Shown here: in pieces, positions 51,874 through 61,822 of the stretch
Layout: each line of letters begins with the position of its first letter
Numbering within the stretch: position 1 is the stretch's first letter
Assembly (NCBI GenBank): GCA_030158725.1
Contig: JAOASJ010000008.1
Coordinates: 1-64,000 of the forward strand
DNA: 64,000 bases
From: Bacteroidia bacterium
Lineage (GTDB): Bacteria; Bacteroidota; Bacteroidia; NS11-12g; UBA955
Direction: 5' to 3'
Notes under the pieces: model-generated
The model's input: only the letters and a program-made list of their open reading frames with translations
What the model was told of the DNA's origin: nothing
Databases searched by the model: none
Program-made: the position numbers and the translations under genes

Positions 51874-51947
51874 TGCGCCGCAAAGGTACGATTTTTATCC
51901 TCTTTTATTGTCTACCAATTTTACACAAATAGACAATAAATTAAATC

Positions 51948-54137
51948 CTATTGCAAGACAAGCGATTTTACTATGACTTTGTCATTTAAAACCAGTTTAA
52001 CCGTATACAAACCCGTTGCATAAGCGTGGGTGTTTAGTATAATATTATTTTGACCAGCAGAACAATCTTGGGTCAAGGTTTGCATCAACTGACCATTAAC
52101 AGAATACAGTTCTATTTTTACAGCCGTTGCTGATTTTAAATTCACTTGAACCGTGCATTGATCCTTGGCTGGATTTGGGTAAAGTGACAAAGCATCACCA
52201 AGAGCATTTACTTGCTTAACGGATACCAAATCCCATAAAGGCACACTGGCTGCATTGACAATTGGTCGATTAAAAACATCGTTGTCGTCATACTCTTCTA
52301 CAAACCCAATTAGATTGATGTTTGCAGGAATATGTATGCCTTCATTTTGTCCTATGGCGTCAATTGTACTGCAGAATTCTGAGTTATAATCGCTGTTATA
52401 AGACACAAAAGAAGCAGGTGGCAAGGTATAAGTGAAGTCGGCAAAATATTCTGAATTGGGCGATACAAGTTGAGGGATCAAATTTGGAACACCCCAAAGA
52501 CCTGAAGGATTTGCTTTTTGAACATGTTCGTGCCAATACCCATCAATTACAACGCTTTCATTATACATTGGGTGAGAAGTACCACCAGCAGCACCGCCTG
52601 GATTGTCTTTGCTGTAGTAATTGTTTTGACTCCAAATAAAAGGATTGGCCATTCCACGAACTTTATCTTCAGTTACAGCACTGCCTATGCGCATAACGCC
52701 ATACCAATAATCAACAAACTTAACGCGCACACGGTAAGAGATTACTCTGGTTTGGGGATTATAGACTTTGTTTTGAACATAAACTTCAACCGGCGCTTTC
52801 ACATTCATTCTTGACATTATTTCATCCTTCCAAGTGCTGTTGCTGCCCAACAATACTTTACGGTCAATTATAGCATCAGGATAACTGTTTATATATTGAC
52901 TAAGGAATAAATTGCCGTCATCGTTACTCATGCTGTCATCAAAATGGTAAGAAATTGGAATCACCCTTCTTCCATATTGTTTGTAAGCTGAGTTTATGAT
53001 CAAGTTTGCATCTGGGCAATAGCCACACCAAGCTCCAGTGCCTTCTTCAAGAAGAATATTTCTGTCTGCAAGATTGGTGTTAAAGTTTCTTAAAACTGTT
53101 TTGGTGTAATGGCTATTAGCGGCCACACCATCGGTATCGTTGTCAGGATTTGACAACCAAATATTGACATCGTTTAAACTCCCCACTGCCCCACTCAACC
53201 AAGAAATTGGATGGTTGAAGGCCATACCACCTTCACCATTGGGCAAAAGATTTTGCTGGTCAATTAAATATGAAACGGTATCGCCTGCATTAATAGAATA
53301 GTTGACAGTATAAGAACGCACAGTGTTTTTCCCCCAGTTGGCCATTTTACCTTTAAAGTTCACAACAGAATTAAAAGGATATACTTTTTCTACTTTAATG
53401 TCTTTAAAGGCTAGGTCGTATTTCGATTGTGTACCATAATGAAATTGGTAAACAATAAAATCATTTATATTAAACGAGAATTGGTAAGGCAAAAAAACCA
53501 AAGAATCTTTGAATAAAGTCTTAGAGGTATTTCCCGCAGATGCACAACCAATACTACCTTTAGACAGTTTGTTTCCATAAGGAGAATATACCACATCGAA
53601 GCGACCTTCAGGGCCTTCATGCAAAATGATGGCAAAGGCAAAGATTGAAGAATTATTTATTGGTGGAATAAGGGGATCGTTGGCCAAACTTGCTCCATAG
53701 AATTGAATAATATGGCTTCTGTTAGGTGCTTTACCAACAGTATAAGAATACACTTGGGTTCCAACGCCCTCATTAGGTGCAGGCAATTTTTGCAATTTCA
53801 AATCTTTACCGAAAGCCACTATGCTGTTTTCCGGCAAACTGGTATCAGGTATTTCAGAAGTAGTGGCATTGGTATTAAACGTAATATAACCGTTATCAGA
53901 AGCTAAATATTTGGTGTATGGTGTGTTATAAAAGTAAAAGTTAAAAGGAATTTGATCTTCGACCGAAAGCACTTGGTTTGAAGGCTGGTTAAGCAAAATG
54001 GTTTTATCGAAATCATACACTTTATCTAAGTAATAGCCTTGAGGAATTGCCCCATCGTTTCTTATAGCGAAATAAGACTGTCCATAGCCCGTAACAGCAC
54101 ATATCAATGCAAGAAAGTTTAAACTTAAATTCCTCAT
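51948..54137 (-). CDS. Omp28-related / thioredoxin-like secreted protein with T9SS sorting domain
   Basis: NILLEEGTGAWCGYCPDAN CxxC region; C-term SLYPNPAKDQCTVQV...GLYTVKLVLNDKVIVKSLVLQ; start moved to MRNLSLNFL. Confidence 0.82.
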   Translation of the reverse strand: MRNLSLNFLALICAVTGYGQSYFAIRNDGAIPQGYYLDKVYDFDKTILLNQPSNQVLSVEDQIPFNFYFYNTPYTKYLASDNGYITFNTNATTSEIPDTSLPENSIVAFGKDLKLQKLPAPNEGVGTQVYSYTVGKAPNRSHIIQFYGASLANDPLIPPINNSSIFAFAIILHEGPEGRFDVVYSPYGNKLSKGSIGCASAGNTSKTLFKDSLVFLPYQFSFNINDFIVYQFHYGTQSKYDLAFKDIKVEKVYPFNSVVNFKGKMANWGKNTVRSYTVNYSINAGDTVSYLIDQQNLLPNGEGGMAFNHPISWLSGAVGSLNDVNIWLSNPDNDTDGVAANSHYTKTVLRNFNTNLADRNILLEEGTGAWCGYCPDANLIINSAYKQYGRRVIPISYHFDDSMSNDDGNLFLSQYINSYPDAIIDRKVLLGSNSTWKDEIMSRMNVKAPVEVYVQNKVYNPQTRVISYRVRVKFVDYWYGVMRIGSAVTEDKVRGMANPFIWSQNNYYSKDNPGGAAGGTSHPMYNESVVIDGYWHEHVQKANPSGLWGVPNLIPQLVSPNSEYFADFTYTLPPASFVSYNSDYNSEFCSTIDAIGQNEGIHIPANINLIGFVEEYDDNDVFNRPIVNAASVPLWDLVSVKQVNALGDALSLYPNPAKDQCTVQVNLKSATAVKIELYSVNGQLMQTLTQDCSAGQNNIILNTHAYATGLYTVKLVLNDKVIVKSLVLQ

Positions 54138-54173
54138 TTGAAAACAATAATAACAATAAAATAGCAAAAAAAA

Positions 54174-54200
54174 AAGTCCTGAATAAATTCAGGACTTTTT
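54174..54200. terminator. Bidirectional intrinsic terminator
   Basis: AAGTCCTGAAT-AA-ATTCAGGACTT with flanking A and T runs. Confidence 0.9.
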
Positions 54201-54219
54201 AAAGTTCTTAAACTTTTAA

Positions 54220-55026
54220 TTAGTTTTTATGTAAGTGAGCATTTACGAAATCCCATTGTGTACCGTTCTTTTTCCAAAGTAAAGTAGCGAATTCAACGTT
54301 AGCCATGTTCCAAGCAGCATCTTTAGTGATGGTGATGGTTTGGTCAAATTGAGTACCAGCAGAAATAGAACCGTTTGTAACTAGAGTACCCCAGTCACCG
54401 TTAGCTGAACGCAATACTTTATGGTGAGAAGCGTTAGCTCCACCGTTAGGACCTGATTGGTTAGCGATAACTTTATCTTCTAATACGATTACAGAGATAT
54501 TGTATTCACCTGAAGCAGCTTGGAAGAATTTAGTTCTAGTTTTGAAAACGATGTTGTTTCCTTCAACTGTGTATGTCAAACCACTGTTAGCAACAACCGC
54601 AGCAGCTTTGTGCTCATTGATTTTTGTTTCGATATTGTTGGTCATCGCTTGCAATGTGGTTGCGTTGGTCCAAGCATCGAAGAAATTAGCTGAGAAAGTT
54701 GGGTAACCAGCTTTAACTGGTAAACGTTTGTCCATTGCAGTTGCAGTAGAGTTAATCAACAATTGAGCGAATGAGTTTTGGCTGTATGAACCGATACAAA
54801 CTGCATCAACACCGTGGTGGGCATCAATTAAGCCTGTGAACATTGGCCAACCCCAGTCACCGCAATAGTAACAGTTGGTACCAGTGAATTTATTGATAAT
54901 TGATGTGTTTTTTTCTTCTACAACGATTCCTTGATCAGCTGCAGGCGCGTCAGTAGTCTTTTTGCAAGACACAAATACAACTGATGCAAAAGCAAAAGCT
55001 GTAAATAAGATGGCTAATTTTTTCAT
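54220..55026 (-). CDS. Omp28-related lipoprotein (CYYC motif)
   Basis: Lipobox VVFVSC; SIINKFTGTNCYYCGDWGW. Confidence 0.8.
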   Translation of the reverse strand: MKKLAILFTAFAFASVVFVSCKKTTDAPAADQGIVVEEKNTSIINKFTGTNCYYCGDWGWPMFTGLIDAHHGVDAVCIGSYSQNSFAQLLINSTATAMDKRLPVKAGYPTFSANFFDAWTNATTLQAMTNNIETKINEHKAAAVVANSGLTYTVEGNNIVFKTRTKFFQAASGEYNISVIVLEDKVIANQSGPNGGANASHHKVLRSANGDWGTLVTNGSISAGTQFDQTITITKDAAWNMANVEFATLLWKKNGTQWDFVNAHLHKN

Positions 55027-55075
55027 TTTATATTTCTTAATTGAAGCAAATGTATGAAATAATTATTAAAAACAA

Positions 55076-55105
55076 AAAAGTCCCGAATATAAATTCGGGA
55101 CTTTT
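55076..55105. terminator. Bidirectional intrinsic terminator
   Basis: AAAAGTCCCGAAT-ataa-ATTCGGGACTTTT. Confidence 0.9.
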
Positions 55106-55133
55106 ACAATATTTTTACAATTCAAATTATAAG

Positions 55134-56012
55134 TTATTGAACGTCAACTTCAATTGCATTCAATACATTGGTTTGACCTTGTGCAACGAATGCCACAACT
55201 TTTAAATTATCGATAACAACAGCTCCACCACCTTCAACAGTTGTTCCATGGTAATCAGCTGGAACTGTATATTTAAATGTCTTACTTACTTTTGTTCCTA
55301 CAGCTTTAGATCCTGCAATTACTTCACCCCATTGTCCAGTGATAAAATCTCTTACAACGTGGTTTTGTTCGTAGTTGTTAGCATCTGGAGTACCTCCAAT
55401 TTGTTTTGAGAATAGGTGGTCTTGCAACAAAACAACGTTTAAATTATTTTGAGCAGTTTCTTCAGAAGTGTAGTATAAATCAACATTTACAGTTAAAACT
55501 CTACTACTTGGATCAAAGGTTGCTTTTGCACCTAAGTTAACTGGAGCTGACATCGCAATAACTTTACTTGCTGCTGTTGCCCATGAACCTCTGCTCATTG
55601 CATAGCCGCCAGTAATTTGAGGTGTTACTGCAAGATCAGAACACAACATTCTGCTCATAGTTCCTGCTGGAAAGCCAGCAACTTTTGCTTGGGTTACCAA
55701 AGCACTTCCAAAAGCTGTTGTGAAATTAGCCCAACCTGTAGCTGGTGTAGCATAAGAACCGGCATGAACTGCCATGATGATAAACTTACCTGGATTTGCA
55801 TCTAATACCGCTTTTGCTCTTACGTGACCATCTGGGCAATAAGTACATCTAACACCAGTAAAGTCTTCAAGAACTGCAACTCTGTTTTGAGGTGTTGTAG
55901 GAGCTAAAAATTCAACAGTAGTATCTCCTGTTTTTGTTTCTTCTTTTTTGCAGGCAGTGAATAACATTGAAAATGCTAAAAACCCCGACAATAAATACGT
56001 TATTTTTTTCAT
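55134..56012 (-). CDS. Omp28-related lipoprotein (CTYC motif)
   Basis: MKKITYLLSGFLAFSMLFTAC lipobox; VAVLEDFTGVRCTYCPDGHVRA. Confidence 0.85.
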   Translation of the reverse strand: MKKITYLLSGFLAFSMLFTACKKEETKTGDTTVEFLAPTTPQNRVAVLEDFTGVRCTYCPDGHVRAKAVLDANPGKFIIMAVHAGSYATPATGWANFTTAFGSALVTQAKVAGFPAGTMSRMLCSDLAVTPQITGGYAMSRGSWATAASKVIAMSAPVNLGAKATFDPSSRVLTVNVDLYYTSEETAQNNLNVVLLQDHLFSKQIGGTPDANNYEQNHVVRDFITGQWGEVIAGSKAVGTKVSKTFKYTVPADYHGTTVEGGGAVVIDNLKVVAFVAQGQTNVLNAIEVDVQ

Positions 56013-56060
56013 AATGATTAATTGATAGATTGAGCAAATATAAGAAAATTGAAATAAAAA

Positions 56061-56088
56061 AAAAGCCCGAAATAAATTTCGGGCTTTT
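56061..56088. terminator. Bidirectional intrinsic terminator
   Basis: AAAAGCCCGAAAT-aa-ATTTCGGGCTTTT. Confidence 0.9.
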
Positions 56089-56105
56089 AAGAATATCAAA
56101 TAGGA

Positions 56106-58205
56106 TTATTGGATGATGAATTTCTCCATTGAAGAGAAACCATTACCTTCAATTTTCACGGTGTAAACACCTTTAGCAAAAGACTCAGTGTTTAAAGTGA
56201 TGCTGTTAGCACCTTGTACTAAATCGTTAGCATCAATGCTTAATACCACTTGACCTAAAGTATTGTAAACATTTACTTTTACTTGCTCAGTGCTGTTTAA
56301 GTTGAAGCTTAAGTTGGTAGAACCAGCAACACTTGGGTTAGGATATACTTTGATACCAGAAGTTTCGTTGTTTACATCGTCAACTGACAAAACAGTTCCA
56401 ACAGAATTGGTAGCTTGGAATACTTCTTTGGTGCTTAAGTCTTGGATAAATACAACAACTTCACAGTCTTGTAATTCTTCAATGCTATTTTCAGTTGCAA
56501 GGTTAATGATGTTGGCAGTTTGACCATCTAGCGGCAATCTTACAACACCTGGAACAGTCCAAGTCATTGTAGGGAATACTTTAGCATTTCCTTTTGTTAC
56601 AGCACCTAAAGCAGTACCACTAGCATCTGGAAGCATTTTTTTCAATACGTGGTGGAATTCAGTTTCACCGTTTGATTTAACGTTTTTAACTGTTTTCTTT
56701 TCAAGAATAGCAACAAACACCTTCATGTTAGGGTTGTTAAAATCTGACAATGGAGTTACTTTAACGTCAACTACAACTTTCTTGAAGTTGATGGTATGGG
56801 TAGCTTCAATTTTAATGTAAGCAGGTTTGTTAGTGAATTGATCAAACAAAGCAGTTGTGTAAGAAGATGCGTTGCTGTTCCAACCGCCATCTACTTGCAT
56901 ATTTGGAATTGAATTAACGGCATATAAAGTTCTTCTAACATTTCCTTCTGCAGTGGTGTAAGGATCACCAGTTCCAGGCCAGCTCATTTGGTATTTGATA
57001 ACCGCATATTGGCTAGGATCGTATTTAGGGAAAATGTTTTCGTCTGTATTTCTGTTACCAGCAACACAAGGACCGCAAGTTGAAGAAGTGAATACTTCGT
57101 GTAAAGCGACTCTTTGTACAAAATCAGCCAAAACAGTTACTGTTTTTGTTACACTGTCGTTGAATCCTTCACCATCTGCATTGCCATTGATATTGCTTAA
57201 CCAAGCGGTTACTTTATAAACACCCACAGCAGATGGAGTCCAATTGCTGGTGGTAGCAACAGTTGCATTAGCGTTTTGAGCGATGTTTACTGTAACTGGA
57301 GTTGAAACTGCAGGACCGTTGTTAATTGAGTAGTTGAAATTACAAGTGGTAATTGCAGAAGTTCCAATGTTTCTAAATACGCCTTTAATTGCGAAAGGTG
57401 CTTGGGTTAAAGCTAAGAAATCTGGCACTGAAGTACTCCAACCTTCTGCATTGTATGCTGGTTGAGAACCTTGAGCAAAAGAATAAAAAGAGTTGTCTGT
57501 AGAATTGAATAAGTTTTCAGTGATGCTTTGAGCACCTAAAGATGGTGAACCAGCAATTGTATAAGCAGTTGCAGCATCTATTTGGATACCTGCAGACATT
57601 TTAACATTAGAAGTGCACAACTGACCTGCAGAAGTAACACATAAAGTTTTCATGTCTACAATGTGAATTTTGTTGCTTCCTTCTTCAAGAACGATAGACC
57701 AGTATGTCCAACCGCTTTGGATATTTGCTTCAGAGAAGAAGTTAAATTGTATCCAATATTGTCTGTGTGGAGCTGTTCCAAAAGTTTTGGTAACAATGTT
57801 TGAAGGGTAAGTCGTGTTTGTATTTGGTTTCATTCCCAATACGCAAACTGAATTGTCAGGAATTGAAGCACTTGGCAAACTTAGGTTTGAAAAAGAACTT
57901 GGTAAAGTAGTTGATGCCACATCAAATGTGATAAAACCAGCATTACAAGCTTTCAAAGAAGTAACTGCATTGCCATTGAAATTAAATGCAAATGGAATGG
58001 TTTGGGTTGCACTGTATGCTACAGCAGAAGATGAAGGGCCAGTCCAGATAGATGACCATCCGGTCAATAATGAAGCTGGGTTTTCGCCATCGGTGTTTAC
58101 ACCGCCTGGGTTCTTTCCTGCTTTCGTGTAAGGCACATAATAGTACTGCGCTGACACAGCACTTAAAACAAGAAATGAGACTAAAGTAAGTATGAGTTTC
58201 TTCAT
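56106..58205 (-). CDS. Omp28-related / thioredoxin-like secreted protein with T9SS sorting domain
   Basis: ALHEVFTSSTCGPCVAGNRNTDEN; C-term KVYPNPSVAGSTNLSFNLNSTEQVKVNVYNTLGQVV...GVYTVKIEGNGFSSMEKFIIQ. Confidence 0.84.
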   Translation of the reverse strand: MKKLILTLVSFLVLSAVSAQYYYVPYTKAGKNPGGVNTDGENPASLLTGWSSIWTGPSSSAVAYSATQTIPFAFNFNGNAVTSLKACNAGFITFDVASTTLPSSFSNLSLPSASIPDNSVCVLGMKPNTNTTYPSNIVTKTFGTAPHRQYWIQFNFFSEANIQSGWTYWSIVLEEGSNKIHIVDMKTLCVTSAGQLCTSNVKMSAGIQIDAATAYTIAGSPSLGAQSITENLFNSTDNSFYSFAQGSQPAYNAEGWSTSVPDFLALTQAPFAIKGVFRNIGTSAITTCNFNYSINNGPAVSTPVTVNIAQNANATVATTSNWTPSAVGVYKVTAWLSNINGNADGEGFNDSVTKTVTVLADFVQRVALHEVFTSSTCGPCVAGNRNTDENIFPKYDPSQYAVIKYQMSWPGTGDPYTTAEGNVRRTLYAVNSIPNMQVDGGWNSNASSYTTALFDQFTNKPAYIKIEATHTINFKKVVVDVKVTPLSDFNNPNMKVFVAILEKKTVKNVKSNGETEFHHVLKKMLPDASGTALGAVTKGNAKVFPTMTWTVPGVVRLPLDGQTANIINLATENSIEELQDCEVVVFIQDLSTKEVFQATNSVGTVLSVDDVNNETSGIKVYPNPSVAGSTNLSFNLNSTEQVKVNVYNTLGQVVLSIDANDLVQGANSITLNTESFAKGVYTVKIEGNGFSSMEKFIIQ

Positions 58206-58265
58206 AAAATAATTATTTTGATTGGTCAAATGTAAAGAATATCAGGAATTGAATTAATAAAAAGT

Positions 58266-58982
58266 TTACATTTTTTTCATCTCAGTATCCACAATTCCTA
58301 CAACTGTCTGAAAAATAGATTTTTGCAAGCAATACACCATGTCTTCATCGTGGTGTAAATGGGACAACCTTTTATAATGTGAAGATTTAGTTAAATAATC
58401 CATCAGATTTTCTTTAGCCATATTGTATAAATCAATAGACATTAATGCGGCATCGCAATCTATCAAACAATTTGTTTTGTCTGACAAAGTTTTTGCCATA
58501 GCCCCAGCATATAAAGTATCTTCAAGGTTAAAACTGTCTTTCCAACCTGCGCAAAACAATACCACATCACGACCATCCTTAAGCAACCATTCTGCCGTGG
58601 CTTCCAAATTTAAGAAACTTCCACTTAACACATTTGCTGCTCCATCATTTGCTGCGGCTTCAATACATTTTGTTCCATTGGTGGTTGTGAGTGCTATTTT
58701 ACGTCCCTTAACCGCTCCATTCATGCACTCAAATGGAGAATTCCCCATATCAAATCCATCTAGTTTTTGTCCATTTCTCTCGGCAGCTGTTAAATAGCCC
58801 TTTGAGCCTAAGCCTTTTGCTTGCTCAATGTCTTTTACCGCTTTAACCGCTTCAGCTCCTTCGTGAATTGCAGTGCAGATAGTAGAAGTTGCGCGCAAAA
58901 TATCAATTACCACAACATTCTTATCTTTAATATCTGACAAGTGCAACAACGCTGGACTTAACACCACTTCTATATTCATCAT
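58266..58982 (-). CDS. comB: 2-phosphosulfolactate phosphatase family (ComB-like)
   Basis: VVVIDILRATSTICTAIHEGAEAV, TAAERNGQKLDGFDMGNSPFE, ALTTTNGTKCIEAA. Confidence 0.88.
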   Translation of the reverse strand: MMNIEVVLSPALLHLSDIKDKNVVVIDILRATSTICTAIHEGAEAVKAVKDIEQAKGLGSKGYLTAAERNGQKLDGFDMGNSPFECMNGAVKGRKIALTTTNGTKCIEAAANDGAANVLSGSFLNLEATAEWLLKDGRDVVLFCAGWKDSFNLEDTLYAGAMAKTLSDKTNCLIDCDAALMSIDLYNMAKENLMDYLTKSSHYKRLSHLHHDEDMVYCLQKSIFQTVVGIVDTEMKKM

Positions 58983-59042
58983 TCCACAATAGTAGATATC
59001 TATTTTTAAATTTCAAATTATTATGCTTTATTTTTGTCTATT

Positions 59043-60065
59043 ATGCGCTTCAAACTCCTTGTTTTAGTAATATCCTTCTGCATTTTAGGCCCCGTTTCTG
59101 CCTCAGGCAAACTTGATTCATGTATGTCCAAAGGCATTGCATTATCGCAACAAAAGAACTATAAAAATGCCATCTTGGAGTTTGACAATTGTATTTCACA
59201 AAAATCAAATTACGCTGAAGCCTATTTCCAAAGGGGAACTTGCTACTTATTACTCAATAAACACAATATTGCTTTGGTCGACTTTAACCAAGCATTGAGA
59301 CTCGACTCTAGTTTATACGAAGCATACTACAACCGCGCCTTGGCTGAACATGCCATTAAAAACTACACCTTTTCTGAAGCTGACTTTCTTTTATACAAAA
59401 GCCGTGTGCCCAGCGACCATAGGGTCTTGAGCAGTTTAGCCCTACTTATGGAAGACATGCAAGAATATCCTTCGGCTCTTAAGTATTACACTGAATACCT
59501 GAAATTTCATCCCAACGATTTCGAAACCTTAAAATCGCGTGCCATGGTGTATGCGGAAATGAATTCGATTGAATTGGCCATTGCAGACCTAGATATTTGC
59601 CTTCGTCCCGATGCCAACGACACTGCAATTTGGATGAGTAAAGGCAATATATATTACGATGCTCAAAGGTTTTCAGAAGCCATTGACGCCTACAATGTGA
59701 TTTTACTTTTATACCCAGACAACAAAGCAGCCTTGTATAACCGAGCTGATGCTTATACGTCTTTAAAACGCTATGATGAGGCTATTAGAGATTACCAATA
59801 CCTAAGTTCTAAAGACAAATACAATTCAGAATACTACTTTAATATAGGATTTTGCTATTTGCAGCAAGCTAAAAACCAAGAAGCGATTTTAAGTTTTGGA
59901 AAAGCTTTAGATACAGATTACACCAATCTTGGACTATTACTTATGCTTAGAGGTGTGGCGTATAACAATTTGAAACTGCAAGCAGAAGCTTGTTCAGATT
60001 GGCAAAAAGCGGTAGAGCTTGGCTACAAAGAAGCCCAAAAATACCGCAGCGATTTTTGTAAGTAA
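59043..60065 (+). CDS. Tetratricopeptide repeat protein
   Basis: Multiple TPR units (AEAYFQRGTCYLLLNKHNIALVDFNQALRLD etc.), signal peptide. Confidence 0.88.
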   Translation: MRFKLLVLVISFCILGPVSASGKLDSCMSKGIALSQQKNYKNAILEFDNCISQKSNYAEAYFQRGTCYLLLNKHNIALVDFNQALRLDSSLYEAYYNRALAEHAIKNYTFSEADFLLYKSRVPSDHRVLSSLALLMEDMQEYPSALKYYTEYLKFHPNDFETLKSRAMVYAEMNSIELAIADLDICLRPDANDTAIWMSKGNIYYDAQRFSEAIDAYNVILLLYPDNKAALYNRADAYTSLKRYDEAIRDYQYLSSKDKYNSEYYFNIGFCYLQQAKNQEAILSFGKALDTDYTNLGLLLMLRGVAYNNLKLQAEACSDWQKAVELGYKEAQKYRSDFCK

Positions 60066-60066
60066 A

Positions 60067-60810
60067 TTAGGCTTTAAATATCTTACTCTTTGCAATACCC
60101 CATTTATTAAGGCGGTATAGCATAGAAACTTTCAAAACACCTAATCCGTAAATACTACTTCTTTTGAAGTTAATGCTGCTCGCTTCATCAAAATACTTGG
60201 TTGGGCAAGTCAACTCACCAATTTCAAAACCGGCATAAAAAATCTGAGCAATCATTTCATTGTCAAAAATGAAATCGTCTGAATTGGCTTCAATATTTAT
60301 TTTCTCAAAAATTGATTTATCAAAAGCCCTGTATCCAGTGTGGTACTCAGACAATTTTTGACCCATCATAATATTTTGAAACAAGGTTAATAGTCTATTC
60401 GCTATGTATTTATACATTGGCATTCCACCTTTTAAGGCCCCTTTTCCAAGTATTCTACTTCCAAAAGCAACAGGGTAAACCTCATTTGCAATCATGTAGG
60501 ACATACTTTCAATTAACTTAGGTGTGTATTGGTAATCAGGGTGCAACATCACAATAATGTCAGCGCCTATGCTCAAAGCTTTGGTGTAACATGATTTTTG
60601 ATTTCCACCATAACCTCTGTTTACTTCATGTTTAATGATATGTTTAATTCCAAGCTCTTTGGCTTTAGCTATAGTCTCGTCGCGGCTATTGTCGTCAACC
60701 AATACCACTTCATCAACGATTTCAAATGGAATTTCGTTATATGTTTTCTCTAAGGTTGCCGCTGCATTATACGCAGGTAATACAACTGCAATTTTTTTCC
60801 CTTTAATCAT
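60067..60810 (-). CDS. Glycosyltransferase family 2 (dolichol-phosphate mannosyltransferase-like)
   Basis: VVLPAYNAAATLEKTYNEIP, VLVDDNSRDETIAKAKELG, YHTGYRAFDKSIFEKI. Confidence 0.9.
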   Translation of the reverse strand: MIKGKKIAVVLPAYNAAATLEKTYNEIPFEIVDEVVLVDDNSRDETIAKAKELGIKHIIKHEVNRGYGGNQKSCYTKALSIGADIIVMLHPDYQYTPKLIESMSYMIANEVYPVAFGSRILGKGALKGGMPMYKYIANRLLTLFQNIMMGQKLSEYHTGYRAFDKSIFEKINIEANSDDFIFDNEMIAQIFYAGFEIGELTCPTKYFDEASSINFKRSSIYGLGVLKVSMLYRLNKWGIAKSKIFKA

Positions 60811-60892
60811 AAAGGACGCAAAAATAATCGATTATTTATTAAATTAATATTAAATACTTGATTAAACACAAAACATAAGCTAAACTTGAAGC

Positions 60893-61822
60893 ATGAAATA
60901 CTATTTAGCACAATTCAGAGATCAAGTCTTCAATGGCTCTCTGTCTCTTTACAAACGCGTTTTTATTCAGTTTTTAATCCTAAATATCGTCATTGGACTT
61001 ATTTCATTGGTGGTATACACCCCTTTGGTACTAAAACTTTTCAATTGGAATTTTTCTGACCTGGTAGAATTTCAAACCAAAATGGAAGAAATGGGCGAAT
61101 TGATGAAAAATGGCGGCGACCCCTCTTCTGCATTCGAAGGAATTTTCGGAACACCAAACTATATTTACATATTACCGCTATTGCTTTTTGGAATGTTTAT
61201 CGGTATTTGGTCTATGAATTTATACTACCAACTTAACGATGCAGAAGTCAGGAACAGCGACAGAAGTATATTAACAGCGCTTAAGAATTCATTTTCACCA
61301 CAGCTGTTTACTATTCTAGGATTTATGATTTTATACTATCTATTAAGTATAGCTTCATTTATAATATTCATGACTGTTGTGGTAATGATTATGCAAATAA
61401 CCAAAGTACTTGGAATAATCATTGGATTCATAGGCTTCTTCTTCTTATTGTTTTTCTTACTCCGTTTTTCACTTGGATTTGCAGCCATCGTACACGGAAA
61501 AATGAGCATTGGTGAAGCTTTCGGCTTTAGCTTTACCCATTTAACATTTAAAAGAGCGGCCATGCTTTTATTAATGGGCATAGTAACTTTAGTCGTTATG
61601 GGCATAGCCTCTGGTTTAGGCGGCATGCTGGTACATTTAATAGTCAACCGCGAGCACAGCGACCCTATGACCTATTATGTGGTAAGCCAAATATTTGGAA
61701 CAATAATGGGCGTAATTGTTAGTACCTTTATCTTTACTGGAAGCAGTGCTTTATATTTCCGCTACAGCAATGATGAAGACCAATATGAAACTGAATTAAG
61801 CGAGCACTTAATCAACAACTAA
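60893..61822 (+). CDS. Hypothetical polytopic membrane protein
   Basis: Multiple TM segments, no recognised motif; convergent with gpmI. Confidence 0.72.
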   Translation: MKYYLAQFRDQVFNGSLSLYKRVFIQFLILNIVIGLISLVVYTPLVLKLFNWNFSDLVEFQTKMEEMGELMKNGGDPSSAFEGIFGTPNYIYILPLLLFGMFIGIWSMNLYYQLNDAEVRNSDRSILTALKNSFSPQLFTILGFMILYYLLSIASFIIFMTVVVMIMQITKVLGIIIGFIGFFFLLFFLLRFSLGFAAIVHGKMSIGEAFGFSFTHLTFKRAAMLLLMGIVTLVVMGIASGLGGMLVHLIVNREHSDPMTYYVVSQIFGTIMGVIVSTFIFTGSSALYFRYSNDEDQYETELSEHLINN

